The notes: generated by a model from the letters alone, not told the origin. A DNA stretch of 64,000 nt from Flavobacteriales bacterium UBA6051 (GCA_002427735.1 DIYP01000016.1:496001-560000), one strand, 5' to 3'; shown: positions 17,848-27,050, counted from the stretch's first letter. A program made the numbers and translations.

Positions 17848-18778
17848 TGTTGATTGCCTTTACTTGGTTTCGCAATGATATAAATGGATTCGCCGTAATT
17901 CGACCAATTACTTTTGACTCTGTTCCCGGTAGAACCTGATCTACATACACGTGCTTATATCCTAATTTATTTAGCTGCTCTATTAGTCTTTCATTGTAAC
18001 GTGCGAATGGAGGTGCGATTCTCCTTTCATCCGTTAAATCGTTCTGCTGAAAACGAAGTGCAAGTCGTTCAACCTCATCTTTCAATACGTTATCATCCAG
18101 ACCGACAAGATTGTAATGATGATCCGTGTGATTCCCCAATTCTATCAACTCGTGCTCACTTAAAGTTTTCAGATCTTCATCCGATAATAGGTCCAGGAAT
18201 GTACTGTACTCCTCACACAATGGTTCAACCATCACCGAAAGCATTTGCCAAACCCTTTGAATCTTTTCGGGACGAGCATTGATAATCGCTTGTTTCAACT
18301 TGTTCGACCCGATAGTATCTAGTTCCATTTCCCTGTAAATTGCGTCAAGGTCAAGATCAGCATAATCCGCTACATCAAACAAATCCATCCATAAGTCCTT
18401 GTGCTGACCGGTCACAAAAAACACTGCTGGTAACTCTAATTCTTCCAATAACGGTAACAGCAAGGTCGTGTTGTTACGATAACCATCATCAGTGGTCAGC
18501 AAAACATTCAGTTTACTCTTATCTATTTGATTCCTTTCAAGTTCACCCGCTGTGAGAAAATGAAAGTGTTTTTTCATTTCAATCAAAAGATTCCGCAACT
18601 GTGATTTTCGCATAAAGCGTCCGTTGATATATGGTTCATGATCTTCGCATACACCGTGTAAACAAAAGACACGAATTGTTCCTGGAGAAACTGGTAATTT
18701 CAGATCCTTCTGCCGAAAAATTGGAAGATCATTCCATGCCCATTTCAGCCGATACCTTATTTTCTTCACCAACATCAT
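17834..18778 (-). CDS. Polysaccharide deacetylase family protein
   Basis: About 314 residues. It carries the NodB-type motif TTDDGYRNN at 95-103 (D97, D98) and a later HxxxH-like metal motif in GNHTDHHYN. PFAVFFVTGQ-like strands and an APPFARYNE segment also fit carbohydrate esterase family 4. It probably removes acetyl groups from a glycan. The start is set at 18778 so that ATGA overlaps the upstream TGA; the longer frame to 18814 would overlap the SGNH gene by 40 bases. No convincing signal peptide is seen, which suggests a cytoplasmic or membrane-associated enzyme. Confidence 0.85.
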   Translation of the reverse strand: MMLVKKIRYRLKWAWNDLPIFRQKDLKLPVSPGTIRVFCLHGVCEDHEPYINGRFMRKSQLRNLLIEMKKHFHFLTAGELERNQIDKSKLNVLLTTDDGYRNNTTLLLPLLEELELPAVFFVTGQHKDLWMDLFDVADYADLDLDAIYREMELDTIGSNKLKQAIINARPEKIQRVWQMLSVMVEPLCEEYSTFLDLLSDEDLKTLSEHELIELGNHTDHHYNLVGLDDNVLKDEVERLALRFQQNDLTDERRIAPPFARYNERLIEQLNKLGYKHVYVDQVLPGTESKVIGRITANPFISLRNQVKAINNGRY

Positions 18779-19728
18779 TTGTCCAGCTCTTGTAAAACAA
18801 ATTGCGTCAAACAAGCATTCCCTTTTGTATTCAAGTGGGGATCATTCTCAAAATAAAGCTGTTGACCTTCAGCTTCCAATTGGATAAAATAATCCAATGG
18901 ATCAATAACCTCAAAACCCAGAGTTGTTAGTCGCTGATTCCAATAACTTGTCCCCAATACTGTCGTATCAATTTTCGATCCGAGTGCTTTATATGAAACT
19001 ATGTAAGATTCACTCACCTGTGTACAATGTGGAATTAGTAATATTGAAAAACGACACTCTTCAGTCGCATTTTCTTTCATAAACTGCAGGTATTTTACTA
19101 TTCCGCTGATATCACCATCATCGATTCGGATCAAGTTAGCGGGATAATTCTCATCTCCCTGAATATACAATTTGGTACGCGCAGAATACTTACGTTTATC
19201 GAAAGATTCTTCTAGTTTGGCATTTTCTGTATGGTCCTCAACGCTTGATTGTCCGAGTCGGTAGTTTAAAAAGTTCAATGATCTGAAACTGTTCGAACAG
19301 GTCCAAAAGAGGTTACGCAAGAAGCCATACTCACTCCAATTGACCGGTTTCTCATAATCATACTGATCATTGCCCACATACATTTGTACAATCACATGTT
19401 GAGGGTTGGCAGAGCTCTGTCTTCGCTTAAACATAAAAGCAAATGTTTCCGGACCAACACCGGGAATAGACGCATTAAAAACTACATGATCAGATAGTGA
19501 ATCTCGAAGCATATACACCCATCCGTCTGGATCGGCAGAAAATGAGTCACCCAAAACAAGTAGTGATTCCTTCCCTTCAACTTCAATGTCTGCGTTATGA
19601 TACTCCCATTCAGACGCATAAAAATCGACCCATTGAAAACGATAAGTCAACTCTAAAAGACACAGCACTAAAAAGCTTACTATCAATACCCGCAGACTGA
19701 TCTTTCCTATTTTACCCAGCAGTTTCAC
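18775..19728 (-). CDS. Membrane-anchored SGNH/GDSL-like protein (GTG start)
   Basis: 317 residues with an N-terminal transmembrane anchor (about 8-27) and a periplasmic domain with the GDS motif LVLGDSFSADP (S62) and a C-terminal NDPHLNTKG block (Asp-His pair), giving a likely Ser-His-Asp catalytic set. Such proteins act as esterases or O-acyltransferase partners on surface polysaccharides. The start is GTG at 19728-19726, overlapping the O-antigen ligase stop as GTGA. Within the operon it probably edits or adds an acyl group to the glycan at the outer face of the inner membrane. Confidence 0.8.
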   Translation of the reverse strand: MKLLGKIGKISLRVLIVSFLVLCLLELTYRFQWVDFYASEWEYHNADIEVEGKESLLVLGDSFSADPDGWVYMLRDSLSDHVVFNASIPGVGPETFAFMFKRRQSSANPQHVIVQMYVGNDQYDYEKPVNWSEYGFLRNLFWTCSNSFRSLNFLNYRLGQSSVEDHTENAKLEESFDKRKYSARTKLYIQGDENYPANLIRIDDGDISGIVKYLQFMKENATEECRFSILLIPHCTQVSESYIVSYKALGSKIDTTVLGTSYWNQRLTTLGFEVIDPLDYFIQLEAEGQQLYFENDPHLNTKGNACLTQFVLQELDK

Positions 19729-21191
19729 GTTTCTTTCGACTGTTCAATATTGTTCTTGGAATTTCTGTTTATCCATACGATCGTTGCTAAAGCGCTGAAA
19801 ACGAGAAAGGACATTTTACTTTGGTCAATAAACGAATTGAACAAACCATGAAAAAAGAACGTTATCAAGCCTAATAAAGCGCCTAAGTTGATTGCCTTCA
19901 TAACAGGATCCGTTTGATTATAGTGGTTGTGCATGCCGAGATAAACACTCCCTAAAACAAGTCCCAAAAAAATCAAAAACCCGATAATCCCAGTTTCACT
20001 TAAATAGGTGAGGTATTCTGAATGTGCATTTCCTCTATCCCCTGTATTCGTTGAAATATACGTCTTATTCGCCAACGTTTGAAACTGATTGTACTCAAAC
20101 TGATAGGTTCCTGGGCCGTATCCGGTCAACGGCTTTTGTTCAAACATTCGCAGCGCACATACCCACCGATTGATCCGCTCAAGATTGGAAGCATCAGTAT
20201 TAACGTTCGTGACCGAACTAAAGTGATTTACGATTTCGCCGTCATTACTCACAGACTCATTTTCTTGAATGGACTGGTAAATACTATCACTCATCCCCCA
20301 AACAACGCTTCCAATTATGACCAGCCCTAACATAAGTTGGCCAAATCGAACCCGATATTTCAGGAGTAATGCGAAGATTCCTGCAACTACTATGCTGAGT
20401 AACGCAGCGCGTGAAAGTGCCAAGACTTCTGAAATTAAGATGAAAATAAATATGACAAGTAAAACCGTAACGAGTCGTGCATCCAAGCCAAACAACTTGC
20501 GCTTCACCAATAAAATGAGCGCCATAGGAATAATGAAAGCTAAACAAGCTCCGTAAATGGTATGGTCACTGAAATATGGTGCACAAATATTGAACACTGC
20601 CCTCGGATCAAACTCATGATGGATATGATTTCGTAGTGTAAAGTACATAACAGGAACTAAGCCCAGCATGTAAAAAACCCATGGCCAAATCAGTTTTTTT
20701 CTATCACTAATGAGCTGTATCATCATGAAAAAACCAAAAAAGAAAAGGGCTCGGATAAATGCTCTTTTGAGTGATACATCAATTTGTGTGCTAAAGAGTG
20801 ATATGAAAAATAAGAATACAAGGTCAATAAATACCAGGAGCGACAATGGATGCACGAGCATTTGCCCAAACTTTATCCGATATGTTTTGTTGAACAGCAG
20901 CGCAACAGGAATCAACATGGCGATCATGCCTTCTGCCGGAAAACTGAGTTTTGCTCCTCCCATAACTCCTAAGTCAAGTGAAATTGGAATTACGGCAATG
21001 AGGAAATAATAGTACCATGCGATGCGCTCAAACAACACTAACCCAAGCAGCAAAGCACCGCAAATGGTTACCACCCATATCATAGCTTCACTTAAACTAC
21101 CTTTCCAGAAATAGATCAGAGCAACCGTAAAAACCGCTAGTGCGGGAATTAACCAGCTTAAATAACGCTCATTTCGAAGGATGTTAATCAC
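19725..21191 (-). CDS. O-antigen ligase/polymerase family membrane protein (GTG start)
   Basis: 488 residues and about twelve hydrophobic segments. Features of the WaaL/Wzy family: a central periplasmic loop with RINRWVCALRMFEQKPLTGY near 340-360 (GYGPGTY) and a following loop with NAHSEYLTYLSETG, matching the conserved H-S/N-x-x-L block. It would either polymerise repeat units or ligate a glycan to lipid A or another lipid in the periplasm. The GTG start overlaps the Wzz stop as GTGA. The adjacent Wzz-like gene favours a polymerase (Wzy) or a ligase working with regulated chain length. Confidence 0.87.
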   Translation of the reverse strand: MINILRNERYLSWLIPALAVFTVALIYFWKGSLSEAMIWVVTICGALLLGLVLFERIAWYYYFLIAVIPISLDLGVMGGAKLSFPAEGMIAMLIPVALLFNKTYRIKFGQMLVHPLSLLVFIDLVFLFFISLFSTQIDVSLKRAFIRALFFFGFFMMIQLISDRKKLIWPWVFYMLGLVPVMYFTLRNHIHHEFDPRAVFNICAPYFSDHTIYGACLAFIIPMALILLVKRKLFGLDARLVTVLLVIFIFILISEVLALSRAALLSIVVAGIFALLLKYRVRFGQLMLGLVIIGSVVWGMSDSIYQSIQENESVSNDGEIVNHFSSVTNVNTDASNLERINRWVCALRMFEQKPLTGYGPGTYQFEYNQFQTLANKTYISTNTGDRGNAHSEYLTYLSETGIIGFLIFLGLVLGSVYLGMHNHYNQTDPVMKAINLGALLGLITFFFHGLFNSFIDQSKMSFLVFSALATIVWINRNSKNNIEQSKET

Positions 21192-22105
21192 GGGTTTTCA
21201 CTTCTTAACTGCTTCCATTTGTCTATTATGAGACGCATCGTGAGCGAAACAAAGAAAACCAATGCGGCTCCAATCAACCCATTGACCGTGAATGAAGGGG
21301 ACACCTTTTTGTAGGAAGGAACGGCTTCATCAATAGAGTAAACTGATGGTAACGGTTCTTCAATAGACTTTTTCATGTCATCGCGTTTTACACGCAATGC
21401 TTTAAAGCGGTTCATTTCATAAACATACCGCTCAACAAGCTCTTCCATGACTGGATTTGTTACAAAACCAGAAGGATCATAATTCTCATTATTCAAATTC
21501 TCTATGAAGTTATATAAGAGGTCGTTTCCTGAATTCACAGCATAAATCGAATCTTTCAATTGCTCAATACCTTTCTCACACTTTTCATATTCATCCTGAA
21601 TCGCATCGTACTCCATCTTTCTATTCTCTTCAAAAATGGACTCTCGGTAATTATTCACCTCTGCGACTTGATAATTGGCCACTTTTGCAGCAAGTTCCGG
21701 GTCTTCCATCTCTACATTGATGACTACCGACAGGTATTTACTTCGAAAGAATGAGACCTCACTGATATACTTTAATGCCAATTCCGTTTTCCATGATTTC
21801 TGCATTGTATCCAAGCCATAATGATCATAGAGTTCAAAGGCATTAATTGTTCGATCTCTCATCGATTTTGATTCTAACAATTGCAACAACTGTTCGGTTT
21901 CTACCTCATAGCCAAACTGTGGATTAGCAACTATATCCCCGCGCGTGTGAGAGTTATAGGGGTAGATAATTGCTGTTGAAAGAAATTTTTTAGGGATAAA
22001 AAAAGTAATTGAAACGCCGAGTATCCCTCCGAGTAAAATAGATATTGCGAACAGTCGCCTGTTTTTGAACAAGTACGTCAGTCCTGACTTTTGCGTGTTT
22101 TGCAT
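21188..22105 (-). CDS. Wzz-like chain-length determinant (PCP family)
   Basis: 305 residues. Two membrane segments flank a mostly helical periplasmic domain: one at about 17-35 after a basic N-terminus, one near 275-293. The Wzz N-terminal pattern of a strand after TM1 (KKFLSTAIIYPYN) is visible. No C-terminal tyrosine-kinase domain is present, so it fits the PCP-1/2 type that controls chain length. It is placed directly before the O-antigen ligase/polymerase gene and 30 bases after the GT-C gene. Confidence 0.85.
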   Translation of the reverse strand: MQNTQKSGLTYLFKNRRLFAISILLGGILGVSITFFIPKKFLSTAIIYPYNSHTRGDIVANPQFGYEVETEQLLQLLESKSMRDRTINAFELYDHYGLDTMQKSWKTELALKYISEVSFFRSKYLSVVINVEMEDPELAAKVANYQVAEVNNYRESIFEENRKMEYDAIQDEYEKCEKGIEQLKDSIYAVNSGNDLLYNFIENLNNENYDPSGFVTNPVMEELVERYVYEMNRFKALRVKRDDMKKSIEEPLPSVYSIDEAVPSYKKVSPSFTVNGLIGAALVFFVSLTMRLIIDKWKQLRSENP

Positions 22106-22135
22106 AGATCGCTGGTTAATCGAGCTTAAAAATAA

Positions 22136-23626
22136 TCAATTGGAAGAATTGTCTTGAAAGTTCAAATCACAGAGATACAACACTTCGCCCTGATCATTGA
22201 GTGGAACACTTACCTTATTCTCCATTGCCTCATAAAACGCTTTAAATTCCCCTTCAAAATACCCATAGTATACGACCGCAAGTTTGTTGGCCTTCCCTGT
22301 TTTCCAAAGCTGGTAAACTATGTTGGGCGTAATGTCATGAATGGGTATAGACCAACCATACCTTCCCGCTGGTTGAAGAAGCAAAGGGCATTGTGGTGTA
22401 AGCCCTCCAAATGAAACCACAACCAGATCATCTTCACTGGTGTGCTCTCGGATTCCATCTGCAATTGTTAAAAACCAAGCGTTATCGATGTAGTAATTCT
22501 TCTCTGCAAATCGAATACTCTCGGCAGCAAATGCTAGAACCAGTATAGACATGGCCACGACTCTAATTTTACCTTTAAGCCTACCAATAGTTGATTGTAC
22601 ACCCATGGCCATTACTACTGCACAGCATGTTACAAAAGGAAGTTGATAATAATTGTGTATTCTATTGAGGTTAAAGAACACAGATACATAAATTAGTGTG
22701 CCGACGACAAGTACAATTGCCCAGGCATATTGTTTGTTCTTGGGAGAGAAGAGCAAGCCTAGCACCAATAAAATAGTTCCGCTTATTCCCAAAACTTCCC
22801 AGAAAATCCGACCGCCAATGGTAGTCCAGTTTTCCAGATAAACGCGCTGTACCCACGGCCCAAAATACCAGTACCACATATCGGTAAAGTTTCCAAAACT
22901 GGGTATAAACGACCAATCGGGCACCTGACTATTCACTGTTTTTGTATGTCCAGACCAAAGCAGGAAGAGCAGAACTGGTATTACAAAGATCAACGATCTT
23001 TTTAGGAACCACATGAACTTTTTCTCGTGCCAGGCAAAAAGTAAAATCGGTAATGCCAGATAAAACGCGTACGGTGCCTTCACCAAAAACGCCACGCTGG
23101 CGCAGAACAGTGCTATCAGCAAGCGCTTAAAGCTTTTACTTCGTATAGCAGACATCGCGAAATAAAGCATGGCAAAAGAAAAAGCGAAGACGAAGTAATC
23201 GATATGAATAGCGCGCGAGTAAAATAGGGCCAACGGTGCCAACCCATAAATCAGCGTTGCTATTTCGGGCACGGTATCATTAAATACCAAGCGCAGACTT
23301 CTGTACAAATAAACCGCGGAAAGGAGAAAAAAGGATAAAAAGAATAAGCGGGCGACAATTAAACTTGGGCCCGTGATTTTATACAATTGTGCCACCAGAT
23401 ATTCTGGCAAGGGGAACTCCAACACGAGTGTTTTATGTCCTCCCATCCAACAAACTGCAGGTTCCATAAATGGAACATCATCATAATAATATGCTTCGAT
23501 GTAGTTTTTCGTATCATACTGTCTCCAGGCGTGCGGAGCATCCACAGTCGACTCCATATGAAACAGTCTGATACAAAACAAAAGCACCAAAATCAATGGA
23601 AATCGATATCGTTGGATTAACGTCAT
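22136..23626 (-). CDS. Polytopic GT-C-like glycosyltransferase (GT39-like)
   Basis: 496 residues, about ten transmembrane segments and a C-terminal periplasmic domain. The first loop contains HAWRQYDTKNYIEAYYY, the HxWRQxD type of sequence seen in PMT_2-like transferases, with an acidic residue likely used for catalysis. It follows the HAD phosphatase gene by one base, in the same run as the polyprenyl-phosphate phosphoribosyl module. It is therefore the best candidate in the window to consume the module's lipid-linked pentose (inference). It may glycosylate a glycan, lipid or protein on the periplasmic side. Confidence 0.8.
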   Translation of the reverse strand: MTLIQRYRFPLILVLLFCIRLFHMESTVDAPHAWRQYDTKNYIEAYYYDDVPFMEPAVCWMGGHKTLVLEFPLPEYLVAQLYKITGPSLIVARLFFLSFFLLSAVYLYRSLRLVFNDTVPEIATLIYGLAPLALFYSRAIHIDYFVFAFSFAMLYFAMSAIRSKSFKRLLIALFCASVAFLVKAPYAFYLALPILLFAWHEKKFMWFLKRSLIFVIPVLLFLLWSGHTKTVNSQVPDWSFIPSFGNFTDMWYWYFGPWVQRVYLENWTTIGGRIFWEVLGISGTILLVLGLLFSPKNKQYAWAIVLVVGTLIYVSVFFNLNRIHNYYQLPFVTCCAVVMAMGVQSTIGRLKGKIRVVAMSILVLAFAAESIRFAEKNYYIDNAWFLTIADGIREHTSEDDLVVVSFGGLTPQCPLLLQPAGRYGWSIPIHDITPNIVYQLWKTGKANKLAVVYYGYFEGEFKAFYEAMENKVSVPLNDQGEVLYLCDLNFQDNSSN

Positions 23627-23627
23627 A

Positions 23628-24215
23628 TTAACCGCGAAAATAGTCTAAATGAAATTCGGTTGCAATCTCTTTCAGACACTCATCGGATCGTTGGTCCCCA
23701 AAAGCAATGATTGTTTCATAGTCTTGTAAAGGTATTCGTTCCCTTACTTCCATAACCTTATTCTTCCCTGTTACATTTCTTTCTTTCCACTCTCCCGTGC
23801 ACTGCATTTTTTCGTCATACTTGAGTTGAGTGCAATACAGTTCAACATCCAAATGATCGCAAAAGGGACTCAACCATTCGGCACAGGATCCGGAAAGAAT
23901 AATAATCCTTGCTGAACCGCGATTTTCATTTATCCATTCGATTGCTTCAGAAAAGAGCAGGTTTTTATGCACTTCAAAAAAAGCTTTTCCCTGATCATTC
24001 AACCATTGCCTTTTTTTGTTTCTAAAATTGATTCGTAAAAAAGTCTTTTTGATACGGTCTCGATGAATCAAGCCCAAAGTGGCAAATATAGCTGGAACGG
24101 CGATTACTAATAGTGAGAAAAAGTATCTCCCTGCATTGATAAATCGTGCAAAATCGCGCATAGAATCACCTTTGTAGATCGTCCCGTCAAAATCTACAAT
24201 GGCAAGCTTATTCAT
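23628..24215 (-). CDS. HAD-superfamily (SerB-like) phosphatase
   Basis: 195 residues. HAD motif I is DFDGT (D8, D10), motif II is ILSGS, and motif IV is FGDQRSDE, all present in order. A hydrophobic stretch near 33-50 in the cap region might associate with the membrane. It starts 4 bases before the stop of the DprE1-E2 fusion gene and ends one base before the GT-C gene. In mycobacteria a phosphatase must remove the 5-phosphate from decaprenyl-phosphoryl-5-phosphoribose; that is a likely job here, on a membrane-bound lipid substrate, but unproven. Confidence 0.82.
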   Translation of the reverse strand: MNKLAIVDFDGTIYKGDSMRDFARFINAGRYFFSLLVIAVPAIFATLGLIHRDRIKKTFLRINFRNKKRQWLNDQGKAFFEVHKNLLFSEAIEWINENRGSARIIILSGSCAEWLSPFCDHLDVELYCTQLKYDEKMQCTGEWKERNVTGKNKVMEVRERIPLQDYETIIAFGDQRSDECLKEIATEFHLDYFRG

Positions 24216-26185
24216 AGCTGTTTGCGTTTAAAAATTCGTTCGGGGATATGCTTTAAAGTCCACATGATAGGTCGCCAAATGGGCAATACATAGATCACAT
24301 TTCTTGAGCCACCTAATGCATGCTTTACAATTTTTTCTGCTACTTGCGTCTTACTTGCGGTTAACTTTCCAGGCAAATCCATCCCTTCAGTCATCTTCGT
24401 CTTCACGTATCCTGGACGAATGGTGACTACGCGCACATTATGTGGTTGAAGATATTGTCTTAACCCAGCGAGAAATGTGTCAAATCCAGCTTTTGCAGAC
24501 CCGTAAACGACGTTCGAACTTTTACCTCTATCTGCCGCAACAGAACTAATTCCCAAAATAGTACCCGATTTACGTTCTTTGAATTTTTGTGCAAACATCC
24601 CAAGTATGGCAATCGCTCCATTGTAATTGACATCACGGACAGTCGCACCAGCTGAGGTAAAAAGGGCCTCTTCATTCTCCGCCATTTTTCCCGCCGCATA
24701 CACAACGATATCGCAATCTACTTTTGACAGTTTCTCCAGTGCATCATCAACTTCTGTAACATCGACATGCATGATCTCTGCATCTGTAGACTCTAACTCG
24801 TTTGGTTTATGCGCTGCCAAAACAACTTCGCACCCTTTGTCAATAAATGCTTGTGCGCTCGCGAAACCAATGTCTGAATTCGCTCCAATAATTAATACTT
24901 TTCGCTTCATGCCCTGCACTAAATTTAATCTTTTCGCCATCAGTGAGCCAATTTGCCCATCATTAACTTCATCAACTACTGCCTTGAACTGATCTACTTT
25001 GTCGTACATCTTGTTAAAGCTATCGGAATCCAGTAAGGCGTCTTTTATTAAATATGATCGACCTCCAAGCTCTGCTACTCGCTTATAGAGTTCTTTCAAA
25101 AAAGCGCTCACGTTCCTACTGTTAATGAAGTCCAACGCTATTGAAATTCCTTCGTGCGGGTAGGAAAGCATCCCTGGCGATTCTATAGCTCCATGCTTCT
25201 TCAGTACCGAAAGTACTGGCATATGCCCAGAAGCGTGGATCATATCAACGATTTCCATTAATCGTGATTCCAAATCTTTCATGGGAAAGCTGAATTGAAA
25301 CTGAAAGAAGCCGCGTGTTCCATACAATCTGTTCCAGTTTGCGATCCGGTCTAAGGGGAAAAATGTCTCGTCAACACTGAGTAGTGGTGTTTCTTTCGTT
25401 TGTTTTTTCAGACCGGCTGCAAAGCGTTTATTATAAACCTTCATCAAGGCACCATTGACAAAAGGAAAACTGGTAAAAGGAATTGAAATTTTTGCCTTTT
25501 TTAGCTGAAAGTTGGACAGGTCAATCGGATCTTTAGACTCTTCTGTTTCCATAAGGTAAAAGCCTGACATTCGCTCAAAATCAAACCAGGCTACCTTGTA
25601 TTTGGCTTGACTTTTATCTGTTTTGTTCACCAAGTCCATCAAGGAACTCGCTTCTATAACGCGTTGTTCGAACTTATCGCTGACAATTTTTTCCAAGCGA
25701 AGTTTTACCGTGATAATGACTCCCGTTAAACCAATGCCTCCAATCGTCGCTGCAAACAATTCGCTTTTCTTATTGCGGCTGCAATGCACATGCTCCCCGT
25801 TTGGTAATATAAGCTCGATTTCATCTACCCAATGACCGATGGTTCCATTGCGTTCATGATTTTTGCCATGCACATCTGCAGCTATCATTCCCCCAACTGT
25901 AACATGCTGCGTTCCTGGAATTACAGGGACGATATAACCTTTCGGAACAACATAATTCAAAACATCCTTTAAGGTGAACCCTGAGCTCACGGTAAGTACG
26001 TTACCTTCTAATTGCAGTACATCTCTATTTGGCAGCATCGAGAGCATTCGCTGATCTAGCGAAACATCTCCATAGCTCCGCCCATTCCCGCGAATGCAAA
26101 ATGGCTCTTTCAACAACTCCCCTGAATAAGGGTGCAACTGACCATTTTTGATCACCGGGTTACGATTCCAATTGCTGATGCTCAT
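24212..26185 (-). CDS. DprE1-DprE2 fusion: decaprenylphosphoryl-ribose 2'-epimerase-like
   Basis: 657 residues. Residues 1-~422 form a DprE1-like flavin oxidase: RGNGRSYGDVSLD near 32-44 and GTQHVTVGGMIAADVHGKNH near 91-110 bind FAD, and the C-terminus ends SLMAKRLNLV like stand-alone DprE1. From M426 a DprE2-like SDR begins: GANSDIG at 434-440, VYAAG at 495-499, Ser near 547-548 and YGSAK at 561-565 (Y561, K565). Together they would oxidise and reduce C2 of a polyprenyl-phosphoryl ribose to give arabinose. In mycobacteria these are two proteins; only a two-residue linker joins them here. It lies one base from the UbiA gene. Confidence 0.88.
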   Translation of the reverse strand: MSISNWNRNPVIKNGQLHPYSGELLKEPFCIRGNGRSYGDVSLDQRMLSMLPNRDVLQLEGNVLTVSSGFTLKDVLNYVVPKGYIVPVIPGTQHVTVGGMIAADVHGKNHERNGTIGHWVDEIELILPNGEHVHCSRNKKSELFAATIGGIGLTGVIITVKLRLEKIVSDKFEQRVIEASSLMDLVNKTDKSQAKYKVAWFDFERMSGFYLMETEESKDPIDLSNFQLKKAKISIPFTSFPFVNGALMKVYNKRFAAGLKKQTKETPLLSVDETFFPLDRIANWNRLYGTRGFFQFQFSFPMKDLESRLMEIVDMIHASGHMPVLSVLKKHGAIESPGMLSYPHEGISIALDFINSRNVSAFLKELYKRVAELGGRSYLIKDALLDSDSFNKMYDKVDQFKAVVDEVNDGQIGSLMAKRLNLVQGMKRKVLIIGANSDIGFASAQAFIDKGCEVVLAAHKPNELESTDAEIMHVDVTEVDDALEKLSKVDCDIVVYAAGKMAENEEALFTSAGATVRDVNYNGAIAILGMFAQKFKERKSGTILGISSVAADRGKSSNVVYGSAKAGFDTFLAGLRQYLQPHNVRVVTIRPGYVKTKMTEGMDLPGKLTASKTQVAEKIVKHALGGSRNVIYVLPIWRPIMWTLKHIPERIFKRKQL

Positions 26186-26186
26186 C

Positions 26187-27050
26187 TCAGAAATACAAAG
26201 CTATGATTAGAATGATAAAACTCACTACCAGCAAACTTAAGGCTATACCATCCTTTAACAAAATTCCAATCGGATCTTGTTTTGCCCTACTGAGTGCCTT
26301 TTTATTATATCTGAGTAACGCCAAATACGCCAGAGGAACCGTTACAAAGGCTAATGAACTCAAGGAATTAGAAAGTGCTCCAAATACGTAGGCTATGTAT
26401 ATGAGATAGACAAGTATGATCATTTGGATGAATATGAAGGCCACCTTCTTTAAATCAAATCTCGCGTAAAACTCAACAGTCTTACGAGCAATTACTCCCG
26501 TCTCGCGATAGAGTGTAACATCACCATGGCGTTTGAGTAGTACCAGATAAAATGATAACATACACACCACAACAATGACCCAAATACTTAAGGGAGCCTC
26601 TGCCACAAAACTTCCTATGAGCAGGCGAATAATATATCCAAATGAGATGAATACTAAATCGAGGATAGGAATCTGCTTACCAAAAGATGAATAGACTAAA
26701 TTGAGTAAAACGTAACTCATCCCAGCAATCGCCACTTCCCATGAAAGTAATATCAAGAGTGTAATTCCAATAGAGAAAAAAAGTACCGCAAAAATTCTTG
26801 CCGAATTAGGTTCAATGGCTCCACTTGCAATCAAGCGCTTACACTTTACAGGATGCTTTCGATCAGCTTCTAAATCTATTAAATCGTTATTGATATAAAC
26901 AGCAGAGGTCAGCAGAGAAAAACCGAGGATACTTACGGCTAATAATTCAATAAGCTCTATGCTCCATTCCGAAGCAGCAAACAGTGCAGGAATCAGAATT
27001 AAACCGTTTTTCAGCCATTGCTGAATGGATAAAATACGCAGTGCTTTCAA
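26187..27050 (-). CDS. UbiA-family decaprenyl-phosphate phosphoribosyltransferase-like (TTG start)
   Basis: 287 residues and about nine transmembrane helices. The first polar loop has NDLIDLEAD followed by HPVKCKRLIASG, close to the NDxxDxxxD...HPxKxxRPIA pattern of DPPR synthase (Rv3806c), which transfers 5-phosphoribose from PRPP to a polyprenyl phosphate. The start is TTG at 27050-27048 (MKALRILSIQQWLKN); no ATG fits upstream. It heads the minus-strand operon that ends at 14653, and is one base from the DprE1-E2 fusion. Prenylquinone synthesis is less likely because no aromatic or quinone genes are near. Confidence 0.83.
   Translation of the reverse strand: MKALRILSIQQWLKNGLILIPALFAASEWSIELIELLAVSILGFSLLTSAVYINNDLIDLEADRKHPVKCKRLIASGAIEPNSARIFAVLFFSIGITLLILLSWEVAIAGMSYVLLNLVYSSFGKQIPILDLVFISFGYIIRLLIGSFVAEAPLSIWVIVVVCMLSFYLVLLKRHGDVTLYRETGVIARKTVEFYARFDLKKVAFIFIQMIILVYLIYIAYVFGALSNSLSSLAFVTVPLAYLALLRYNKKALSRAKQDPIGILLKDGIALSLLVVSFIILIIALYF

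Noticed and set aside
17914..18282. 122-codon plus-strand frame opposite the deacetylase gene
   Set aside because: No domain, antisense to a clear enzyme gene.
24627..24992. 121-codon plus-strand frame opposite the DprE fusion
   Set aside because: Ser/Thr-rich antisense shadow with no start signals.
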